64,000 nt of DNA from the NCBI RefSeq assembly GCF_016907735.1, contig NZ_JAFBCP010000001.1:1426001-1490000 (forward strand). Direction: 5' to 3'. The stretch comes from Brevibacterium paucivorans (GTDB taxonomy: Bacteria; Actinomycetota; Actinomycetes; Actinomycetales; Brevibacteriaceae). Shown in pieces: positions 7,119-14,746 of this stretch. Below the pieces are notes generated by a model, which had not been told where the DNA came from, did not search any database, and saw only the letters and a program-made list of their open reading frames with translations. The position numbers and the translations under genes were made by a program. How positions within the stretch are numbered: the stretch's first letter is position 1; each line of letters starts with the position of its first letter.

Positions 7119-9751
7119 TGCCAATCCTAGAAAGAGCAGCTTCAGGGAAACGAGTGACCCTGTGGTCGCTTGTTGGCCTCATCCTTGTGCCGGTACTCAT
7201 TGCGGGTGGCTTTGTTCTGGCCACTCGCGGCGCCGACACCCGTTTTGGTGAGATCACGGCGGCCATTGTGAACAACGACGATGGAACCGAAGTCAACGGT
7301 AAGCGGGTACCCATGGGGCGCCAGCTTTCCGCTGCGCTGGTCGACCTGGATACCGAGAACTACCGCTGGGTGCAATCAACCGACGAAGACGCCCAAGAAG
7401 GGCTCGAAAACGGTAAGTACGCCGCAGTCGTCACGATCCCAGAAGGTTTTTCACGCGAAGTTCTCTCCACCGCAAAAGACGACCCCATGGACGTCAAACA
7501 GGCAACGATCCAGGTGCAAACCTCGGACGTGTCCCCGGTGAACAACGCAGTGGTTTCGCGTGCTCTGGTCGATGCGGCGCGCACCAAGTTCAACACGGAC
7601 ATGAGCGAAAAGTTCCTGGACAACGTGTTCGTCGGTTTCAACGACATGAAGGACCAGATGCGCACCATGGGTGACGCGGCAGCTGAGCTCGACGACGGTG
7701 CCGGGCAGTTGTCCAACGGGACTTCAGAACTCGCTGACGGGACAGGGGAACTGTCTGACGGCCTCGGCAAACTTGACGCCAACGGCGGCAAGCTCACTAG
7801 CGGTGCGACACAGCTTGCCAACGGTGCAGGGGAACTCTCCAAAGGTGCGGGAAGCCTCGCCGACGGGGCAGGGGAACTGTCTGACGGCCTCGGCGAAATG
7901 AAGACCAAAACCCAGGACCTACCCAAGCAAAGCAAGCAACTTGCTAACGGTGCAAAGGACCTGTCAGACGGTGTTGAGAAATACACCGGTGGAGCAGACA
8001 AACTTGCTGGCGGGGCGGGCGAACTGTCCAAGGGAGTGAACGAGTACACCGGCAACATCGACGAAGTCGTGCTCAAAGTCCGTGATTTCACCAATGAGCT
8101 CGACAAGATCGACCTGGATGAGCTGCGTAAGCTTCGGGGCTCTGACAAAGCTAACAAGCTCGAAGACACCGAAACGCACCTGGACCGGTTTAAGAAAGGC
8201 GTGGAGGGCCTCAAACGTGAGGTCAAGGACTACCAGAAGGAACTCCGCGCTCAAGCGAAGAAAATCGAGTCCAGCGATGTTGCGAGCCTGAACCAGGCTG
8301 TGAAGCTGGGCATGATTTCGCAGGATCAAGCGAAGCAAATTCGCGGCAAGATCTGTAAGAAACTCCCTGATGGCGCAAAAGACCCAGCCTGCGATGTGGT
8401 TGAAGGCGCATACGTGTCTGGTCTGGCAACTGGTTACGTCAAGGGACTGAAGTCGGCGGCAGACGCGCTCGACAAGAAGGACCCGTCAACAGGCGAGTCA
8501 ATCATCGACGGGTGTGACTCCTTGGATGAGGCAGCTAAACGCATCAATGACCGCGTCGCTGAGATCACCAAGGTGCTCGAAAAGTACAAGAACCTGGACC
8601 TGGATAAGGTCGGCAAGAACTTGGACGAACTCGAGAAGAAACTGGACAAGTTCAAGGCCGGCACCGACAAACTTCTGGACGGTTCCAAGAAGTTGCGCAA
8701 GGGGGCCAGCGACCTGTCTGACGGTGCAAACGAACTGTCCGACAACGGCGACAAGCTGGTGGACGGCTCCAAGAAACTGGCTGACGGAACCGACAAGCTC
8801 GCGAAGGGCACCGGCCCGCTGGTCGACGGAATCGGAAAGGCCGCAGACGGGTCTAAGAAGCTGTCAGACGGCGCTGTGAAACTCTCCGATGGTGCGGACA
8901 AGCTCTCAGACGGTGGCCACGAACTGTCCCGAGGTCTGCGCCAGTATGTCTTTGGTGTTTCGCAAGCCTCCGACGGGGCGCAGAAGCTCAACACCGGAGC
9001 ACGGCAACTGGCCGACGGTGCTGACAAACTCTCAGACGGCACCGGCAAGTTCGCTGAAGGAATCGAAGAAGGTAAGGAAAAAATCCCAAGCTACACCGCG
9101 CCGGAACGCGACAAGCTGTCTGCTGCAGTGTCATCTGCGATCGACGGGTCTAGCACCAAGTTCGTGAACGCGGCACTGGCCCAATCCGTTGCGCTCATGC
9201 TGATTCTTGCTCTGTGGGTGGGCTCGCTCATCACTTACACAGTGGTGCGCGCGGTCTCAGCGACCGCACTGACCTCGCGCCGGAGCAACGTGGCGATCAT
9301 GCTACGCGGTCTGGTTCCCGGCCTGGCAGTTGCTGTCGTGCAGGCGTTGCTGGTGACGGCGCTCGCGGTTCCAGTGATGGACATTCCGCTTTCTAACGGC
9401 GTTCACCTGTTCGCGTTTGCACTGTTTGCCAGCGTGGTGTTTACGGTGCTGAACTTCGCGCTCGTGGGACTTTTTGGCGCTGTTGGGCAGATGATTTCAC
9501 TGTTCATGATTGTGGTAGCCGTGGCAGCGCACTTGTTTACTACCCCGCCCGAGGTGCTCACCAGCTTGGCAGGGTTCACCCCGCCTGCCACCGGAATTGA
9601 GGGTGCGGTTGCGATTGTGACCGGTACACCGGGCGCCGGTGGCGCCTGGGGCACGTTGTTCCTGTGGCTACTGCTAGGTGTTGGTGCGTCGATTGTTGCA
9701 GTTGCGCGCGCCCGCAGTGTGAAGTCAGCAGCGTCGATCGCTCATGCGTAG
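7118..9751 (+). CDS. YhgE/Pip-family membrane protein with DG-repeat stalk
   Basis: An 877-residue envelope protein of the YhgE/Pip (phage-infection-protein, EsaA-like) type. One TM near residues 9-33 is followed by a large extracytoplasmic region, with about thirty short repeats of the type L-S/A-D/N-G-A/T-x-x-L at residues about 190-330 and 510-660, separated by a coiled-coil-like Lys/Glu-rich segment. The C-terminus has about five TMs (from about residue 690). Its start overlaps the MMPL stop (TAATG), so translation is probably coupled. In related actinobacteria YhgE/Pip genes often sit beside MMPL and ABC ATPase genes; here the ATPase-like part is fused to the MMPL. Substrate is unknown; an export or envelope-assembly role is inferred. 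Confidence 0.85.
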   Translation: MPILERAASGKRVTLWSLVGLILVPVLIAGGFVLATRGADTRFGEITAAIVNNDDGTEVNGKRVPMGRQLSAALVDLDTENYRWVQSTDEDAQEGLENGKYAAVVTIPEGFSREVLSTAKDDPMDVKQATIQVQTSDVSPVNNAVVSRALVDAARTKFNTDMSEKFLDNVFVGFNDMKDQMRTMGDAAAELDDGAGQLSNGTSELADGTGELSDGLGKLDANGGKLTSGATQLANGAGELSKGAGSLADGAGELSDGLGEMKTKTQDLPKQSKQLANGAKDLSDGVEKYTGGADKLAGGAGELSKGVNEYTGNIDEVVLKVRDFTNELDKIDLDELRKLRGSDKANKLEDTETHLDRFKKGVEGLKREVKDYQKELRAQAKKIESSDVASLNQAVKLGMISQDQAKQIRGKICKKLPDGAKDPACDVVEGAYVSGLATGYVKGLKSAADALDKKDPSTGESIIDGCDSLDEAAKRINDRVAEITKVLEKYKNLDLDKVGKNLDELEKKLDKFKAGTDKLLDGSKKLRKGASDLSDGANELSDNGDKLVDGSKKLADGTDKLAKGTGPLVDGIGKAADGSKKLSDGAVKLSDGADKLSDGGHELSRGLRQYVFGVSQASDGAQKLNTGARQLADGADKLSDGTGKFAEGIEEGKEKIPSYTAPERDKLSAAVSSAIDGSSTKFVNAALAQSVALMLILALWVGSLITYTVVRAVSATALTSRRSNVAIMLRGLVPGLAVAVVQALLVTALAVPVMDIPLSNGVHLFAFALFASVVFTVLNFALVGLFGAVGQMISLFMIVVAVAAHLFTTPPEVLTSLAGFTPPATGIEGAVAIVTGTPGAGGAWGTLFLWLLLGVGASIVAVARARSVKSAASIAHA

Positions 9752-9757
9752 TCAGAA

Positions 9758-11698
9758 CTAACGGTCGGCCAGCCCGTAAATGTGGCGGGCAATGCTGTGG
9801 GCATCGCGGAGGGTCCGGGCGTTCGTGTTCGGATTTGCCGCGATCGCCAAGCCCAGCTGCAGTGACGACAACTGAATCGACATGACGTACCGGTGTGGGT
9901 GGACCCGGCCACGGGAGTCGACCGTGCGTAGGGTGTCCCGTTCGACCAACGGTCCCGAGGTGGGTAACAGGGTTCCTTCATCGCTGGTGATCGTGGCGAC
10001 AGTGAGTTGCCCGCGGTCCAGCATGGACGTGATTAAGTTGTCGTCGGCTAACCGGATGTGGTTCGTGGGCGATGCCGCGTCGATGAGGTTCCGGGCGACG
10101 ATGTCCCCGTCTACGACCGGTGTCGAGGCAATAAACGCTGGTTCGTCAGCGCTGGTGGCGATTTTCACCTGCGGACCCACATAGGTGACGAGGCCTGCTC
10201 GGCTCAACGCCAGCAGTTCAGCGAACCGTTGCGGTGGAGGCCCATCACAGATGCCGGAAACAAAGGACTCAAACCAGCCACGCACCTCGGTCGCAAAACT
10301 AGTGGGGCTAATCCGGCTGTCAGCCACTAGTTCCTTCAAGAAACCGCGTGCGGTCCACAAAACCGCGAAAATCGCTTTACTTGGAGCCAGCTCCGGGCCC
10401 GCGTACGCATCCCGAAGCTCCTGTTCCAGAAAACTGTCGATCCACGCGGTCAGCTGCTCTCGGTTCGCAAACTGTTCTTCGTTGAGCGGGCGCAAGAGCG
10501 CCTGGAGATCCAACTGGTGCTCGCGGGGGACAACTGAGTCGAGAACCTCGTGAAGCGCGGGAGCCTCATGAGTCTCACGTCCAGTGGCACGCCCCTGGGT
10601 TTCCGCGCCAGAGCGACGGGCAAGGTGACGGTCGACCGCCTCGGTCAGGGCCTCCTTCAGTGGGGCCGGGTCACGCAAGAACAACTCCGGCCGGCTGCGG
10701 TACAAGGCCGCGTACCACGCATACCGCAAGTCGGTGAGGATGAGCGGCCACAGCTGATCGTCAAAGTGCAGAAGCTTACCGCTGGAAAGTTTGGTGACGT
10801 TGTCTTCCGTGAAAAACCGCAACGGGTACGGCTTCATAGGGTGGCTGGGCGTGACGGGTTTACACCGGTACGGAATACCCCGTCGTGAACTGGGCGCAAG
10901 AACAGGTTCCCGGCCACTGGGGACATATTCCAACTCCCAGGGCTCGCACTCGCCAGGACGGTCAGGGGAGGGTTCGCGCGGGACGAAAGTGCCGCCTCGG
11001 CCGTGGGTAAACAACGCCTGCAAGTCAAAATAGTTGAGCCCGAACCCGCGAAAAATCACGGTCTCACCTGCGGGTACCCGGTCAACGGGAGTTTCTGCCG
11101 GGAGTGAGGGCGGACAGTAGTTCAGGTCGTTGTCCGCGGCGTAGCGCTCCAACTGGATGCGCTCATCGGTGAGGCGGGACGGAATGTGACCCACGCACAG
11201 CACCACCGCGTCGACCGTTACCGAGGTGTCATCGGACAGGCGCACAATCTGGGTCACCTCCACTGGGGACCCCGGGTCAGCGATACGCAGGGCCTGTGCG
11301 CGGTGGACCTGGATGGTGACGTTTTGGGGCGCGTTTTCGCGGACTCGGGTGAACGCGTCAGCCAGGTATTCGCCGTACAGGGTGCGCGAACAGAACGTGG
11401 TGTCAGGGTCGTCTGTTCCGTCCGTGGCTAGGTACCATTCGCGCATGGACGGCCCGGTGTTGGTGGGGGAGACGTCGCACGAGTTGTCGGGGAAAATGGT
11501 TTGCTCACTGATGGTGGTGTTCATGAGCAGCTCAGGGGACTGCTCGGTGTCCCACACGCGACCCGGACCCGGTGCATACGGGTCGATCACGTGGATCGTG
11601 ACGGGGTGCTTGTACTCAGGTGCCAGCGCGGTCAAGCGTTCGCACACGGACAGACCGCGTGGACCGGCACCAATCACAGCGACGCTGAGATGTGCCAT
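9758..11698 (-). CDS. FAD/NAD(P)-binding protein (PF13454-type, monooxygenase-like)
   Basis: A 646-residue flavoprotein-like enzyme. The N-terminal Rossmann motif VIGAGPRGLSVCERL (about residues 8-22) has the GAGPRG form typical of the FAD-NAD(P)-binding family related to lysine/ornithine N-hydroxylases. A second dinucleotide-site-like segment is VVLCVGH (about 165). The C-terminal part (about 560-640) has RVHPHRYVMSIQLSSLQLGLAIAANPNTNA. The substrate is unknown. Its ATG overlaps the stop of the LCP gene (TGATG), so the two are translated from one mRNA. That pairing hints at an envelope-related role but does not prove it. Confidence 0.8.
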   Translation of the reverse strand: MAHLSVAVIGAGPRGLSVCERLTALAPEYKHPVTIHVIDPYAPGPGRVWDTEQSPELLMNTTISEQTIFPDNSCDVSPTNTGPSMREWYLATDGTDDPDTTFCSRTLYGEYLADAFTRVRENAPQNVTIQVHRAQALRIADPGSPVEVTQIVRLSDDTSVTVDAVVLCVGHIPSRLTDERIQLERYAADNDLNYCPPSLPAETPVDRVPAGETVIFRGFGLNYFDLQALFTHGRGGTFVPREPSPDRPGECEPWELEYVPSGREPVLAPSSRRGIPYRCKPVTPSHPMKPYPLRFFTEDNVTKLSSGKLLHFDDQLWPLILTDLRYAWYAALYRSRPELFLRDPAPLKEALTEAVDRHLARRSGAETQGRATGRETHEAPALHEVLDSVVPREHQLDLQALLRPLNEEQFANREQLTAWIDSFLEQELRDAYAGPELAPSKAIFAVLWTARGFLKELVADSRISPTSFATEVRGWFESFVSGICDGPPPQRFAELLALSRAGLVTYVGPQVKIATSADEPAFIASTPVVDGDIVARNLIDAASPTNHIRLADDNLITSMLDRGQLTVATITSDEGTLLPTSGPLVERDTLRTVDSRGRVHPHRYVMSIQLSSLQLGLAIAANPNTNARTLRDAHSIARHIYGLADR

Positions 11699-13803
11699 CA
11701 GTGCTCTCCGTGGTTACCTGGCCCAGGGTAGCCGGGCCAAGGGTCACCGGGGTTGTAGCCGGACGGGTAGCACTTACCCTCGTTGTCTTCGATACCTGGT
11801 GCTGGGGCACCGGTTTCTTCAGTGGGTTCCTCGGTGGGTTGAGGCTCTTCTTCTTCCTTGTCGCCGCCGCCTTTGGTTTCTTCTTTTTGGCTGGGCTTTT
11901 GTGGGTCGATCTGGTCCTTGACCCACTGGTGAAGTTTGTCGTAATCCGGCCGATACGTGGGGGTGACCTCGTTGTTGATCTGCGCGGACTTGATCTTAGT
12001 GTTCTTCATTTCCCACGCCAGCTCCACAAAACCGCCCAGTTCCTTCTGGTTGACGTCCGTGGCGACGTTCTTCGTGGAGGAGTTCGCCAGCTGGGGGAAC
12101 TTCAGTGCGAGTTCGGACGGGTTGACTTGCTCCAGCGTGGTTTTGAGCATGCGTTGTTGGCGGCACATGCGGTCATAGTTGTCTGAGCCGTCACGTGAAC
12201 GCACGTACCACAGGGCCTGCATCCCGCTGAGTTTTTGTTCGCCAGGGTCGATCCAGCCGAAGATCCGGTTCTTGGCTCCCGTGTGCTGGTTCTCGCCACC
12301 GCCCATGGGGATGGGGCGTTCGACGTCAATCTTGACCCCGCCCATTGCGTTGACCAGGTCACGGAAGCCCTGCATGTCTACAGAAGCCCAGTAGTCCAGG
12401 TTGATGCCTAGCGAGCCTTCGACTGCCTGCATGGTTGCCCACATGCCGGTTTCCAGTCCGTGCGGGTCGCCCACTGATTCAGGGTTGTCTTCTGCCCACG
12501 ACCACACCGAGTTGATAAGGCTTTCCTCGCCCAGAGCGTTGAAACCGTCAGGGAATTCTTGCGCCAGTTTCGAATCTTCCGGGAAGACGGGGTACGTGAG
12601 GTTACGTGGCACGGAAATGAGCGTGCTCTTGCCGCTTTGAGTATCGATCGATGCGACCAGCATGGTGTCTGGGCGCGTTCCGGTGCGGTTTTCACCGTTG
12701 TCTCGTCCAATAAGGAACACATTGATCCGTGGTTTGTCAGCCCATATCTGTTCTTTGCTTGGTCCCACTGGTGCGCCGCCGTTGCCGAAGATCTTGGACA
12801 CAGTGTGACTGGAGACCTTTGAGTAAGCGCCACCCACGCCCAGGGGGATCGCGACGATCAGCATGAGTGACACCACGAGCACGCCGGACAAGATCCGTTG
12901 CTGATCCGACATCTTGGTGCCACGTGAACTGACGATGTAGGACCGGATGATGACCAGCACCCAAATGATCAGTCCCGCCAGAAGCAGGAACGCCAGGATG
13001 TTCAGGATAGTAGGGCTGGAGATGACGCGTGCGACGACGCGGATTGGTCCCAGCGCCAAGGTCATGATTCCGGTAACGAGGATTCCTGCGAAGAACCCAA
13101 TGAGCAAGAACCAGCCGAGTTTGCTGTTGCGGTTCTTACGGATCATCGCGAGACCAGGAAGCAGGGTTCCCAGACTGGTCCATCCCACAACTTTAGGGAA
13201 TGCGTCGTAACGCTGTTTCGTGTGGCGCTCGCCTTCCGTGGGTTTGCGAGTGCGCAAGTTGTCCAGCGTGGAGCGCGTGCGGGTGCGCAGGTTGCCTACT
13301 GTTGCGCGGGCACGTGAGCCTGCAGAGGGACGTGGCTGCTGCGCATTGACGTGGTCCTGTGCGTTTACAGACTGTGGTCGGTTGCGCGGTGCCGGCGGTT
13401 CCGGTTGGTGGGGCGCACTAGGTGCTTGGGGGGTTGATGCTTGTGGTGCAGTTTGTGCGGCGGCAGGCGTTGTGGTGGCCTGCGGGGGAGACGCCGGCGG
13501 CGGTGTCGTGGGAGTGGGTGGTGCGCTAGGCGCGTTTGGTGCGTGGGCCGAGCGGCGGTTTTCGTTAGCCAGCCGTTCGCGCCGGGTGCGGAACTGAGGC
13601 GTAGCGCCACTGTTGCCAGCGGAGTTTGCAGACGCGTTGTTGTTTGTGGAGTTTGATGTTGAGCCGTGGTTGGGGTTGTTGCCTGCACTCTGGCTTGCTG
13701 ATGCCGAATGCTGACCGCGAAAGCTGGGCCGTGACGAAGCGCGGAACTGCTTGACGGGTTTTGACGTGCCCGATTGAGGTTGTTCCTCGCTATTTTTCGT
13801 CAC
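11698..13803 (-). CDS. LytR-CpsA-Psr (LCP) family cell-wall polymer transferase
   Basis: A 701-residue membrane protein. LCP enzymes attach undecaprenyl-linked glycopolymers to peptidoglycan outside the membrane. The first 190 residues are low-complexity (Ser/Asn-, then Pro/Ala/Gln-rich) and presumably cytoplasmic. Three to four TMs follow (about 225-340). The LCP domain begins at INVFLIGRDNGENRTGTRPDTMLVAS and includes SVPRNLTYPV and, later, IDYWASVDMQGF-like and YVRSRDGSDNYDRMCRQQRML motifs, giving the Arg/Asp residues for the pyrophosphate head. The tail is acidic, then Pro/Gly-rich. The GTG at 13803 was chosen because GAGGAG precedes it. It is co-translated with the downstream FAD protein. 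Confidence 0.9.
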   Translation of the reverse strand: MTKNSEEQPQSGTSKPVKQFRASSRPSFRGQHSASASQSAGNNPNHGSTSNSTNNNASANSAGNSGATPQFRTRRERLANENRRSAHAPNAPSAPPTPTTPPPASPPQATTTPAAAQTAPQASTPQAPSAPHQPEPPAPRNRPQSVNAQDHVNAQQPRPSAGSRARATVGNLRTRTRSTLDNLRTRKPTEGERHTKQRYDAFPKVVGWTSLGTLLPGLAMIRKNRNSKLGWFLLIGFFAGILVTGIMTLALGPIRVVARVISSPTILNILAFLLLAGLIIWVLVIIRSYIVSSRGTKMSDQQRILSGVLVVSLMLIVAIPLGVGGAYSKVSSHTVSKIFGNGGAPVGPSKEQIWADKPRINVFLIGRDNGENRTGTRPDTMLVASIDTQSGKSTLISVPRNLTYPVFPEDSKLAQEFPDGFNALGEESLINSVWSWAEDNPESVGDPHGLETGMWATMQAVEGSLGINLDYWASVDMQGFRDLVNAMGGVKIDVERPIPMGGGENQHTGAKNRIFGWIDPGEQKLSGMQALWYVRSRDGSDNYDRMCRQQRMLKTTLEQVNPSELALKFPQLANSSTKNVATDVNQKELGGFVELAWEMKNTKIKSAQINNEVTPTYRPDYDKLHQWVKDQIDPQKPSQKEETKGGGDKEEEEPQPTEEPTEETGAPAPGIEDNEGKCYPSGYNPGDPWPGYPGPGNHGEH

Positions 13804-14075
13804 ACGTACTCCTCGATTGACAAAACACAACTCAAACTACTTTAGGCTCTTTGAGTCCACGGGTATTTTAGTCGCTTTTATTGCGAACTGTATGAATACG
13901 CTCCGTGTGGATGCAAAGCGTCCATTTTGGTGACTGGGGGTGCCGGATGGGGTGAAGATGGGGCATGTCCGAGGTGCTGTGGGTATCGCGCGTTTTGCTC
14001 GATGCGGAGCCCTTGGGTAACCTTTATGTGGTTACGCGCTTTTTCGACCCCGTGTTGATGGGCGTTGTGGCACTT

Positions 14076-14164
14076 GGAGTCGTGGCTGAGCGGCCGAAAG
14101 CACCACCCTGCTAAGGTGGAGTCCCTTGAACTGGGGACCGTGGGTTCAAATCCCACCGACTCCG
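14076..14164 (+). tRNA. tRNA-Ser(GCU)
   Basis: An 89-nt class II tRNA with acceptor GGAGTCG/CGACTCC, anticodon stem CCACC/GGTGG, anticodon GCT at 14110-14112, a long variable arm and T-loop TTCAAAT. CCA is not encoded. The 270 bp between the LCP start and this gene hold no convincing gene. Confidence 0.96.
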
Positions 14165-14172
14165 CGTTGTGA

Positions 14173-14213
14173 AATCTCGGGACATCGTTCACTCGATGTC
14201 CCGAGTTTTTTTT
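14173..14213 (+). terminator. Intrinsic terminator of tRNA-Ser(GCU)
   Basis: Stem CTCGGGACATCG (14176-14187) with CGATGTCCCGAG (14194-14205), loop TTCACT, then eight T. It is a slightly diverged copy of the terminators at 1133 and 49500. Confidence 0.85.
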
Positions 14214-14265
14214 GTGTTCAGGGTGTTGATGTGTCACGTCATCGCGCTCTCTTTTTGATCCGCAA

Positions 14266-14561
14266 CCCAGTTACCCACCACAAGTACGAGGTTTGCGCAT
14301 AGGGGTGGTGGGTAACTGGCCGATTTTGAGCCGAAAACGTGATCAAAACGAACAAAAAGGGTGTTTACCCACCAACCCTGTTCGAGGGGTGGTGGGTAAA
14401 CGGTTTTTGTGCGCGTGGCGACGTGGTATCTGATTGGTGTGTCACATCTGCTCGGAAGAGCAGTCCAAGTGAAGCACTCCGGGTGATTTGGCCAGGTCCA
14501 GACGGCGCAAAGCGAGCGAAACTGCGCAATATAATGCGCAGTTTCGCTCGCTTTGCGCCGT
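14266..14561. repeat. 296-bp structured intergenic repeat, copy A
   Basis: Aligned without gaps to 49589-49884, with four mismatches seen by eye. It contains three hairpins. The first has a 15-bp perfect stem (14267-14281/14305-14319). The second has a 17-bp stem with one mismatch (14363-14379/14385-14401) followed by GGTTTTT, so it looks like a terminator. The third has a perfect 27-bp stem (14502-14528/14535-14561) with loop ATATAA. Hairpins 1 and 2 share the core TTACCCACCA. No convincing protein is encoded. It lies between tRNA-Ser(GCU) and the LPXTG gene. Confidence 0.9.
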
Positions 14562-14746
14562 TTCGCCTGGTGCCAGCACCAATTCGAGTCTGTTAACCCC
14601 AGTGCAAGATCTATGCAAGGAACCGTTCACCGTCGCTAGATAAAAACGTGTGATGAAGTGACTGCGATGTGTCCACAGCGAGGCGCGTCGCTCACACGGA
14701 TCCAGCTAACACGTAGGGCGCACACGCCTGTAGAAGGAGCACATAG

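Noticed and set aside
7690-9080. CRISPR-like or tandem DNA repeat in the YhgE gene
   Set aside because: The repeats are degenerate at DNA level and in frame; they encode a D-G repeat stalk. There are no spacers or cas genes.
13878-14237. 119-codon frame on the minus strand
   Set aside because: It covers tRNA-Ser(GCU) and its terminator in antisense; no ribosome site.
14339-14596. 85-codon frame across the 296-bp element (and its copy in B)
   Set aside because: It reads through three hairpins, has no ribosome site, and its C-terminus differs between copies.
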